Source: Pseudomonadota bacterium (GTDB taxonomy: Bacteria > Desulfobacterota > Binatia > Binatales > Binataceae). From it: a stretch of DNA of 64,000 bases. The notes under the pieces were generated by a model. That model did not search any database. It saw nothing but the letters and a program-made list of their open reading frames with translations, and was not told the origin of the DNA. A program made the position numbers and the translations under genes. Numbering within the stretch: position 1 is the first letter of the stretch; every line of letters starts with the position of its first letter. The stretch lies in NCBI GenBank assembly GCA_021325025.1, contig JAJPHZ010000011.1:1-64000 (forward strand), in the 5' to 3' direction. Of the stretch, positions 35,868 to 45,062 are shown one piece after another.

Positions 35868-36071
35868 TCAGGGTTTGGGTTCAGTGGGCTTGGCTTCGAC
35901 CTGCGCGGACTTGGCGGGAGCGGCGGAATTGTCCGGCTCGTTCATCGCCTTTTTGAAATCGCGGATCGCCTTGCCCAACGCGCCGCCGACGTCGCCCAAT
36001 TTGCTCGGTCCGAAAATGATCAGAATGATCACCAGCAATATCAACAGATGCGATGGTGCCAGAATGTCCAT
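35868..36071 (-). CDS. tatA: Twin-arginine translocase subunit TatA/E
   Basis: A 67-residue protein with an N-terminal membrane helix, the hinge F-G-P-S-K-L at about 20-25, an amphipathic helix (G-G-A-L-G-K-A-I-R-D-F-K-K-A-M) and an acidic/proline tail. This is the pore-forming TatA component that exports folded proteins. One candidate substrate in this window is the Tat-signal cupredoxin at 54615. tatB and tatC are not adjacent. It is preceded by a good ribosome site (AGGAGAAGAG). Confidence 0.93.
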   Translation of the reverse strand: MDILAPSHLLILLVIILIIFGPSKLGDVGGALGKAIRDFKKAMNEPDNSAAPAKSAQVEAKPTEPKP

Positions 36072-36215
36072 TTAGCTCTTCTCCTGAGCCACCCTGCCGG
36101 GCAGATCGAAATTCTACCGCCGCACCGCCGGCCTTGCTACGGCACTGCGGGCCGCGGCCCCCTTCTGTTGCAACTCACAATTTATTCCGCCGCGCTGCGT
36201 CCCGGCAACCCGGTT

Positions 36216-37642
<1,427 letters not shown>

Positions 37643-37646
<4 letters not shown>

Positions 37647-39364
37647 CGGGCGGCAGGCAGCGCTTTGGTATCCTGCGACGGCTCATAGGCGGGCAGGGAA
37701 ATCTTTATAGTCGTACCCTTTCCGACCTCGCTGTCGATGCGAATCGTGCCGCGGTTGGCGAGCACGATACGTTGGCACAGCGACAGGCCCAAACCGGCGC
37801 CCGCGCCAGCCGGCTTGGTGGTGAAAAACGGTTCGAAGACGCGCTCCAGATGCTCGCGCGGGATGCCGATGCCGTTGTCGATGATCCGCATCACGACGCG
37901 GTTGTGGCCGTCGGAGCCGCGATAGTTCTCGGTCACGATCTTGATCTGTCCGTCGCTGCCCTGGGTGGCATCGGCGGCATTGAGCAGCAGGTTGAGCAAC
38001 ACCTGCTGAATCTCGTTGTTGTCGGCAAACACCAGGTTCAGATCCGGCGCCAGGCGCGGCTCCAGCACGATACCGGAAAAGCGCTTGTTGTAAGTCAGAA
38101 GCCGCAGCGTTTCGGTCACCAGGGTGTTGAGGTTAAGCGGCCTGCGCTCGGCCGTGGAAGGGCGCGCGAAATCGACCAGGTCCTTGAGCGTTGCGGAGAT
38201 GCGCGTGATCTGGGACAGGATGGTATGCACGGTAGTGCGCCGTGCCGGGTCGCTCTCGCCGCTGGACAGTGACTGCACCAGCGAGGAAATCGAGGCCAGC
38301 GGATTGTTCACTTCATGCGCCACGCCCGCGGCGAAGGTGCCGGTGGCGGCCAGGCGCTCGGCCTTGAGCAGTTCGTCGAGCATCTCGCGCTTTTCGGTCA
38401 CGTCATGCAGGATCATCTGGATGAAGCGTTGTTTGCCAAACGGGATCAGCGCCGAATTGACGTCGAAGTAACGGCCCCCCATCTGGATGTCATAGCCCTG
38501 CGCGCTACCCTTCTCGACCACCGTCTTCAGGTGCGCCACCAGGCCCGGACAAAGGCCGTCGGCGGTGAGCTGTCCCACATGGCGCCCCACCGGACCGCCG
38601 TTACCGTCGCCCGAGGTCATCCGGGTCAGCTTCACCGCGGCCGAATTGGCCGCGATAATCGCAAAGGTGTCGGGGTCGATTTCGTACATCGGGTCGGGTG
38701 CGTGGTCGATCGAGTTGCGATACTTCTCCTCTGAGGCGCGCAGCGCCGCCTCGCGCGACTCGATGTAAAACCCCGATACCATCATGCGCAATTCGTCGAT
38801 TGCGGCGACCACCGCGTCGCGCACCAGTTCCTGCTTGCGCCCGCGCAGCGTGGCCCGCACGTGGCGCAGGATTTTTTGCTTGAGCGCGATGTGGACCAGG
38901 TTGAACTGCGCAGGATTGGCCCGCGACAGCATCCCCTCCTGGCAGTGCTGGCGCAGGTTGACGTAGGTGTCCAGGTTATCGGGGTCGCGCAGATGGGCCA
39001 CGAAGCGGACCAGCGAGTTATGCAGATTCTCGCGCCGCTTTTCCGCTCCCGCCACTCCGAACACCTGTCCGACCGCCTGCTCCCATTCGGCGACGATGCC
39101 GTCGAAATGCTGCTCGATAAGCTCGGCCGCCATCCGCCGCGCCTTCAAACTGGACGGCTCCCGGCTCCAGGTCTCACCGAACAAGGTGTTGAGCAGAGGC
39201 TCGATGATGGTCAACTGACTGCGGACTGACGCGATCTCCTGCGGGGTTGCCTCCACGGCATCGTCGGGAATTCCCAGCGCTACCGGCCCCGCCGGATCGG
39301 GACATCCACAGACTTTATGCGATGGGTCGGAGCTGTCGGGCTGACGTCCGTTTAGTGAAGGCAT
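37643..39364 (-). CDS. Soluble PAS sensor histidine kinase with RsbRD-like N-terminus
   Basis: A 573-residue kinase without membrane helices. Residues about 75-190 resemble the globin-like RsbRD N-terminal domain (E-Q-H-F-D-G-I-V-A-E-W). A PAS domain follows (about 205-325), then HisKA with phospho-His in F-A-A-G-V-A-H-E-V-N-N-P-L and a HATPase domain (D-N-G-I-G-I-P; G-A-G-L-G-L-S). The start at 39364 follows GGGGAG. It overlaps the sigma-54 regulator gene by four bases, so they are cognate. The signal should be cytosolic, possibly redox or a gas if the globin-like part binds a ligand. Confidence 0.88.
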
Positions 39365-39581
39365 CAGAAAATGCTCCCCTTCGTCGTCATCTGGGAGCGA
39401 ACATAACACCTGCCCGAAAACCAAGCTACTATCTCACAGACCCCTTTGCAGATTGCGAAGCGCACCGATAGTGACCGAATCGCGATCGAGCACAGCGCAA
39501 AACGGTTATCGGTTAACCCAATTTGTCGTACCAAAGCGCCAAAAATATGGAGCGCTCCTTGATTTTCGCCACTTTTCTCAC

Positions 39582-39597
39582 TGGCACAGCTCTGGCT
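39582..39597 (+). promoter_or_regulatory. Possible sigma-54 (-24/-12) promoter
   Basis: TGGCAC-AGCTC-TGGCT matches the consensus TGGCAC-N5-TTGCW with one mismatch. The invariant GG (39583-39584) and GC (39595-39596) are ten bases apart as required. It faces the glycosyltransferase gene and sits beside the sigma-54 two-component pair. The predicted start near 39608 leaves only about 5 bases before the ATG at 39613, a serious weakness unless the true start codon is downstream. Confidence 0.35.
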
Positions 39598-39612
39598 CTT
39601 TAGCGCGCTGCC

Positions 39613-42117
39613 ATGAGCATAGATCCGAGCGACCCGATCCATCCAGTAACCGCGCACGGCAAGTTTCTGAGCCGCGCAGGCTCCAAGTTTTTTCTAAAGG
39701 CGATGCGCCTGGAGGACATCTCCGGGGCCGATGACTTCAACGCCAAAGTCGAGCTGCGCGCCCGGCTGGCGCAGCTTCGCGACGGGCACACGACCACGGT
39801 CATCGTCAAACCCGCCCACGCCGACGCCGTGCTCGATATCGCGGCGGCACTCGGTCTGCATACGATAATCGAGCTGCCGATCGCCGCCGAGCATCTGACC
39901 AGCCGCGCCGGGGTACGCGCCTTGCGTCATGAACTGGAGGGCACGGCGCGCCATTTCAGCGGCCGTGCGGGGATGATCGGATTCCTGCTGAATCCCGCGA
40001 TCGACGGCAGATGGCTGCGGATGGCCGGTCTGGCGCGGGTGCAGCGGGCGCTTGAGCAACTGGTGCGCTATCTCAAGGTGCATGGCGCCGGCGCGCTGGT
40101 CGCCATCCGTCATCTTCCGTCCACCCGGGCGCTGGCGGTGCTCGACGAGGATTTCCTTTACAGCACCGTACCGGAACTTTCCGGCTACGAGTTGACCAAC
40201 TACATCGTAAGCCTGCATAACATGGCTGAGTCGCGCCCCGTCGTGGTCGAGCTTGAAGCAGGGTGCGGCGACCAGGATGAGCGGGTCGGATGCGCCTTCG
40301 CGGCCGGTGTGGCGGGTGTCGTCGCGCCCTCCTTCAAGGCCGCGCCGCGTACCGACGCGCTGGCCATGATCGCGCTGGACGCCGACGAGGTGCTGCCTTT
40401 CGTTGCGCTCAACGGCGATTGTCCGCCGCAGGTGCGCAAGCCGCCGCTGGTGTCGGTGGTGATCTGTGCCTACAACGCCGAGCGCACGATGGAAGCCTGC
40501 CTGAAGTCGCTGCGCGAGCTGGATTATCCCAACTATGAAGTGGTGATCGTCGATGACGGGTCGCGCGACCGGACCGCTGAAATCGCCGCCCGCTTCCCCG
40601 AATTCCGCCTGATTCGCCAGCCCAACAAGGGGCTGAGCGTGGCGCGCAACGTCGGCATGCATGCGGCTCGGGGCGAGATCATCGCCTACACCGACTCCGA
40701 CTGCGTGGTCGATCCGCACTGGCTGACGTTGATGGTTGGTGCGATGGTCGCCAACGGCTTCGACGCCTGCGGCGGCCCCAACTACGCTCCGCACGAGGAG
40801 GCCCGCATCGCGGCCTGCGTGTCGGCTTCGCCCGGCGCGCCCTGCCAGGTCCTGACGGCGGAGGATCGCGCCGAGCATCTGGCCGGCTGCAACATGGTGT
40901 TCCGCAAGGCCGTGCTGCAACAGATCGGCGGCTTTGATCCGCAATTCACCGCCGCCGGCGACGACGTCGATATCTGCTGGCGCGCGCTGGAGGCGGGCTT
41001 CGTGCTGGGCTTTTGTCCAGCCGCTTTCGTATGGCATTTCCGCCGCAACACCGTCAGCGCTTACTACAACCAGCAGCGCGGCTACGGCAAAGCCGAGGCC
41101 ATGCTCTACTTCAAGTATCCCGAGCGCTTCAATGTGTTGGGGCAGGTGATGTGGCGTGGGCGCATTCCGGGTCTGGCGCGCACCATCCCCGGCGTGCAGC
41201 GCCTGATCGCGTGGGCCAGGACCAGCAGCGGCTTCTTTCAGACGATTTACGAACCGCCGATGGGCCTGCTCAGATTTCTGCCCCAGACTCTGGAATGGAA
41301 CGCATTGTGGGCGGCCGTGCTGGTCTTTTCGCTGCTCGGCGGGTTCAGCGCCGCACCCGCGCTGGCGATGCTCGCGTTGGGTCCAATCTGGGCGCTGTAT
41401 TATGCGTGGAAGGCGCCGCTTGAGAAATGCCACGCCAGCCTTGCGTCGCGCCTTGTGGTAGCCTTCCTGGCGTATACCGGTCCGATGCTGCGCACCATCA
41501 CACGCTACCGATACCGCCTGGCCGGCGCCCTGGCCCGCGCCGGCGTCGAGTCGATGCCGCGTCAGCGTCCGCTGATTGCGGTGCGTCAGCGTGCTCTGCG
41601 GCTATCGTATTGGAGCGAAAGCGGTATCCCGCGCGACAGCCTGATCGTCCGCCTGCTGCGGTTTTTCACGCGGGCGGCGATGCCGGTGCGGGTCGATAGC
41701 GGATGGAACGACTATGACCTGGAAATCCAGCCCGACGCATGGACCCGGGTGCGCATCAAAACCGCCGACGAGGAGCATGAGGGCGGCAAGTACAAGACCG
41801 TCGTGCAGGCGCAGGTCAGGCTCAGCGCGTTGAGCAAAGCGGTGCTGGCGCTTGGCGTGGCGGCAGCCGCGGTAGCGGCGCTGGCGCTGGGCACTGCGTC
41901 GATCGACCTGACGCTGGGCGGCCTGATGGCGGTGATAGGCGCGCTGGCCCTGAGCGAAGCAATCGACTCCGGCCGCGTCGCGTACTGGGCAATCGAGCAC
42001 TGCGCCGCGGAACTCGGCCTGATCCCGCTGGGCGTGCCGCAGGCATCCCAACCCGAACCGAAGATGGCCCCGGCCGCGGCGGCGGTCGTCACCTCTGACG
42101 AGCGCGCCGAACCCTAG
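39613..42117 (+). CDS. Membrane glycosyltransferase (GT2) fused to an N-terminal barrel-like domain
   Basis: An 834-residue protein in three parts. Residues 1-270 look like a non-canonical TIM-barrel domain resembling glycoside-hydrolase-type folds (G-K-F-L-S-R at 16-21, and S-K-F-F-L-K-A-M). Residues about 278-530 are a GT2 domain with V-S-V-V-I-C-A-Y-N, V-D-D-G-S, Y-T-D-S-D-C, A-G-D-D-V-D-I-C-W-R and the Q-Q-R-G-Y-G acceptor motif. The C-terminus has membrane helices near 558-600 and 740-785. It probably builds an envelope or extracellular polysaccharide. No Shine-Dalgarno is visible before 39613; an ATG at 39703 is an alternative but would remove conserved-looking residues. Confidence 0.8.
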   Translation: MSIDPSDPIHPVTAHGKFLSRAGSKFFLKAMRLEDISGADDFNAKVELRARLAQLRDGHTTTVIVKPAHADAVLDIAAALGLHTIIELPIAAEHLTSRAGVRALRHELEGTARHFSGRAGMIGFLLNPAIDGRWLRMAGLARVQRALEQLVRYLKVHGAGALVAIRHLPSTRALAVLDEDFLYSTVPELSGYELTNYIVSLHNMAESRPVVVELEAGCGDQDERVGCAFAAGVAGVVAPSFKAAPRTDALAMIALDADEVLPFVALNGDCPPQVRKPPLVSVVICAYNAERTMEACLKSLRELDYPNYEVVIVDDGSRDRTAEIAARFPEFRLIRQPNKGLSVARNVGMHAARGEIIAYTDSDCVVDPHWLTLMVGAMVANGFDACGGPNYAPHEEARIAACVSASPGAPCQVLTAEDRAEHLAGCNMVFRKAVLQQIGGFDPQFTAAGDDVDICWRALEAGFVLGFCPAAFVWHFRRNTVSAYYNQQRGYGKAEAMLYFKYPERFNVLGQVMWRGRIPGLARTIPGVQRLIAWARTSSGFFQTIYEPPMGLLRFLPQTLEWNALWAAVLVFSLLGGFSAAPALAMLALGPIWALYYAWKAPLEKCHASLASRLVVAFLAYTGPMLRTITRYRYRLAGALARAGVESMPRQRPLIAVRQRALRLSYWSESGIPRDSLIVRLLRFFTRAAMPVRVDSGWNDYDLEIQPDAWTRVRIKTADEEHEGGKYKTVVQAQVRLSALSKAVLALGVAAAAVAALALGTASIDLTLGGLMAVIGALALSEAIDSGRVAYWAIEHCAAELGLIPLGVPQASQPEPKMAPAAAAVVTSDERAEP

Positions 42118-42203
42118 CTGCAACAGCCCGGAGATAACCCGAGCGCGGCGGATTCCCGTCGCGCTTTGGCGCGCGTTGGTATATCCTGCGGGACACGCGC
42201 GCG

Positions 42204-42554
42204 ATGACCTTTGAACAACGCCACGAACCCCTGTTGCCGCGCCCTCTGTTCGTGCGGCGGGTTGCGAGGTGGAGCGCCGCCGCCGCCACCATCCTGCTCG
42301 GTTCGCTAGCCGTGGGCGTGTGGGGCTACCATTTCTTTGAAGGGCTGCCGTGGATCGACGCGCTGCTCAACGCCTCGATGATCGCCGGCGGGATGGGCCC
42401 GGTCGATCCGATCAGGACCACCGCCGGCAAGCTGTTCGCGTCGTTCTACGCGCTGTACAGCGGGCTGGCGATCATCAGCGCCGCCGGCATTCTGTTCGCC
42501 CCCATCTTCCATCGCTTCCTGCATCGCTTCCACGTCGAAGCGGGAGAGGACTAG
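42204..42554 (+). CDS. Small two-helix membrane protein with pore-loop-like hinge
   Basis: A 116-residue protein with two clear membrane helices (about 22-43 and 80-103). Between them is a short re-entrant-like segment: L-N-A-S-M-I-A-G-G-M-G-P-V-D at 57-70. The layout, TM1 - short pore helix - glycine-rich turn - TM2, resembles two-TM ion channels, but the T-x-G-Y-G selectivity filter is replaced by A-G-G-M-G-P. The tail is His-rich and acidic. It follows the glycosyltransferase gene by 86 bp. Channel function is speculation; a conserved hypothetical membrane protein is the firm call. Confidence 0.65.
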   Translation: MTFEQRHEPLLPRPLFVRRVARWSAAAATILLGSLAVGVWGYHFFEGLPWIDALLNASMIAGGMGPVDPIRTTAGKLFASFYALYSGLAIISAAGILFAPIFHRFLHRFHVEAGED

Positions 42555-42574
42555 CCAATTTTCCGGACGGCTAA

Positions 42575-42662
42575 GGGGACGAACCAAGGGTATATTCTCG
42601 TCCTTGGGAATAGGTCGGAAATCGTGGCTGGGATGTTCAATGAGTTCAGGACCTTGGTCCCC
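42575..42662. other. Competing stem-loops in a convergent intergenic region
   Basis: CCAAGG at 42584-42589 can pair with CCTTGG at 42602-42607 (short hairpin) or with CCTTGG at 42652-42657. The latter is extended by GGGGA 42575-42579 with TCCCC 42658-42662 across a CGAA bulge. The two pairings exclude each other. The region lies between convergent genes, so it may act in termination or encode a small RNA. Nothing else is visible in this 220-bp gap. Confidence 0.3.
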
Positions 42663-42774
42663 GTGACGTTGAGCCGCGCGCCAAAGGAAGGGCGGCCACT
42701 GCGTTCTGTACGGCTCCATCTACGCGGACGACACCAAGAAGTGTCCTCCGTTCCGGGGCATTCAGACTTTTAGG

Positions 42775-43197
42775 CTAAAAGGGGATATCTTCGTCCTCGG
42801 GCGGGGGTAGGTCGGCGCCGGGCAGGTCGCGCGGCTCTTCCATCGCTTCGGCGCCGCGGCCGCCGGCTGCGCCCAGGAACTGCACGCGCTGGGCCACGAT
42901 TTCGGTGCGGTAGCGCTTGCCGCTGCCGTCGCGGGCTTCATACTGGCGGTTGGTGATTCGACCCTCGATGTAGACCTGGCGCCCCTTCTTCAAATACTGG
43001 CTGCAGGCTTCGGCCTGCTTACCCCACACCACGATGTTATGCCATTCGGTGCGCTCCTGGCGGGCGCCGGTGCGGTCGTTGAAATTTTCCGTGGTGGCAA
43101 TTGAGAAGGTCGCGACCGGCTGGCCCGAGGGCAGATAGCGGATTTCGGGATCCCTGCCGAGGTTGCCGATTAGAATCACTTTGTTGACAGAAGCCAT
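42775..43197 (-). CDS. ssb: Single-stranded DNA-binding protein
   Basis: A 140-residue OB-fold protein: [17 protein letters not shown] near the N-terminus, then W-H-N-I-V-V-W-G-K and [10 protein letters not shown]. It ends in the acidic tip D-E-D-I-P-F that docks replication and repair partners. Length and tail are typical, although the disordered linker is short. The ATG at 43197 starts M-A-S-V-N-K; longer frames are excluded. It protects ssDNA in replication, repair and recombination, and is divergent from the RNase J gene. Confidence 0.95.
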   Translation of the reverse strand: MASVNKVILIGNLGRDPEIRYLPSGQPVATFSIATTENFNDRTGARQERTEWHNIVVWGKQAEACSQYLKKGRQVYIEGRITNRQYEARDGSGKRYRTEIVAQRVQFLGAAGGRGAEAMEEPRDLPGADLPPPEDEDIPF

Positions 43198-43388
43198 TGC
43201 TGGGCCGTCCCCTTGCGGCCGATCAGAAGCTAGCCCCTCAGCGGCCTGCCACGCAAGCTTGCCTTTCGACAGCGGTGAACAGCGCTCGGCTGCGGTTTGT
43301 TCAAGTGGATAGGTCCGCCGCGCCGCGTCAAGCATGGAATGGCGCGGGCGGGGCGGATATAGTGAAGCTCAGGGGTTAAGGCAGATCC

Positions 43389-45062
43389 ATGGAGTCGGCG
43401 GAGAGCCGCGAGCGGACAGGCGGCTCCGTAAAACTGGTGGCGTTGGGCGGGTTGGGCGAGATCGGCCTCAACCTGATGGTGCTGGAATGCGCCGGCCAGG
43501 CCATCGTCATCGACGCCGGCGTGATGTTCCCCGAACAGCGCAGCCTGGGCATCGACCTGCTGATTCCCGACCTGGGCTACCTTGACTCGCGCCGCATCGC
43601 CGCGGTGGTCCTCACCCATGCGCACGACGACCATATCGGCGCGCTGCCGTTCCTGCTCCAGCGCTACCCGGTCCCGGTTTACGGCAGCGAGCTGACTCTG
43701 GCGTTCGCGCGTCAGCGCCTGCTCGAGCGCGCAGCGGGCCGCGGATTCGAGCTGCGCGCAATCCGGCCGCGCGAGGTCGTGGCGGTCGGTCCCTTCCGCA
43801 TCGAGCCGCTGCGCGCGACCCATTCCACACCCGACTCCCTGATGCTGGCGATCGACACGCCCGCCGGCCTCATCCTGCACACCGGCGATTTCAAGATCGA
43901 CGACGCGCCGGTGGACGGCGAGCGCTGCGACCTCGCGCGGCTGGGCGAGCTGGCGCGCTGCGGCGTGCGGCTGCTGCTGTCGGATTCCACCAACGTCGAG
44001 CGCAGCGGACGCACCGAGTCGGAAAGCTCGCTCAAGCCGGTGCTGCGCGATCTGATGCGCAAGACCAGGGGAAAGTTTCTGCTCTCCGGCTTCTCCTCGC
44101 ATCTGCATCGCTTCCGCCAGTTCACCGAAGTCTGCCACGAGCAAGGCCGGCGCGTAGCCGTGCTGGGCCGGCGCATTGCAGAAACCACGCGGCTGGGGAT
44201 GGAAACCGGCCATTTGCAGTTTCCGCCCGGCACCTTCATCAATGAGCGCGAAATTCCCGTCCATGCCCAGGAGCGGCTGGGGTTGCTGACCGGCGGCAGT
44301 CAGGCCGAGCCGATGTCCGCGATGGTGCGGATCGCGGCGGGCGCGCATCCGCGCGTGCGGCTGGGCGGCGGCGACGTGGTGGTGCTGTCCTCGCGCTTCA
44401 TCCCCGGCAACGAACGCCTGATCCACCGGCTTATAAACAATCTGTATCAGCTCGGTGCCGAAGTGTTTTATGAAGGCGTAGCGCCGGTGCACGTCTCCGG
44501 CCACGCCAGCCGCGACGAGCTGGCCGAGCTGATCCGGATCGTGCGGCCCGAATTCTTCGTGCCCATTCACGGCGAATACCGCCACCTCAAGCGCCACATC
44601 GACGTCGCGATCGAATGCGGCGTGCGCCCGCAGTCCTGTTTCCTGCTGTTGGACGGCGATACGCTGATGCTCGACCGCACCGGCGCCTGGCGCGGCACAA
44701 AGGCCCACAGCGGCCGCACCCTGTGGGACGGGCAGGCGCTGGAGGCCGAGGAGCTGCTGTATGAGCGCCAGGCGCTGGCGCGCTCGGGGACGGTAGCGGT
44801 GATGCTGGTGGTGGACCAGCGCAGCGGCGAAATCCTGGCCGGACCGGATTTGGTGTCGCGCGGATTTCTCAGCGGCGACGGCTCCTCGGAGCACATGGCG
44901 CGGGCGCGCGCCGAACTGCGCCGCAGCCTGGAACAGCGCTTGACCGGCCGTCGGCAGCCGGAACGGGAGTTGAAGGAGGAGGTGGTGCGCGCCCTGCGCG
45001 CCTACTTCGCGGAGGAAGTGGGTCGGACGCCGGTGATCCTACCGTGGGTGGCAGAGCTGTAG
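43389..45062 (+). CDS. rnj: Ribonuclease J
   Basis: A 557-residue metallo-beta-lactamase/beta-CASP RNase. The zinc motif V-L-T-H-A-H-D-D-H-I-G-A-L-P lies at about 75-88, D in H-T-G-D-F-K-I-D at about 161, and the beta-CASP motif near L-S-G-F-S-S-H-L-H-R. The His motif G-H-A-S-R-D-E-L and P-I-H-G-E-Y-R-H-L at about 360-400 completes the site. A C-terminal domain for dimerisation follows. It carries out 5'-3' exo- and endonucleolytic RNA decay. The ftsK gene starts inside its last 19 bases. Confidence 0.93.
   Translation: MESAESRERTGGSVKLVALGGLGEIGLNLMVLECAGQAIVIDAGVMFPEQRSLGIDLLIPDLGYLDSRRIAAVVLTHAHDDHIGALPFLLQRYPVPVYGSELTLAFARQRLLERAAGRGFELRAIRPREVVAVGPFRIEPLRATHSTPDSLMLAIDTPAGLILHTGDFKIDDAPVDGERCDLARLGELARCGVRLLLSDSTNVERSGRTESESSLKPVLRDLMRKTRGKFLLSGFSSHLHRFRQFTEVCHEQGRRVAVLGRRIAETTRLGMETGHLQFPPGTFINEREIPVHAQERLGLLTGGSQAEPMSAMVRIAAGAHPRVRLGGGDVVVLSSRFIPGNERLIHRLINNLYQLGAEVFYEGVAPVHVSGHASRDELAELIRIVRPEFFVPIHGEYRHLKRHIDVAIECGVRPQSCFLLLDGDTLMLDRTGAWRGTKAHSGRTLWDGQALEAEELLYERQALARSGTVAVMLVVDQRSGEILAGPDLVSRGFLSGDGSSEHMARARAELRRSLEQRLTGRRQPERELKEEVVRALRAYFAEEVGRTPVILPWVAEL

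Noticed and set aside
43230-44894. Long minus-strand frame across the RNase J gene
   Set aside because: His/Gln/Arg-rich shadow of a GC-rich gene; the plus strand shows all RNase J motifs.
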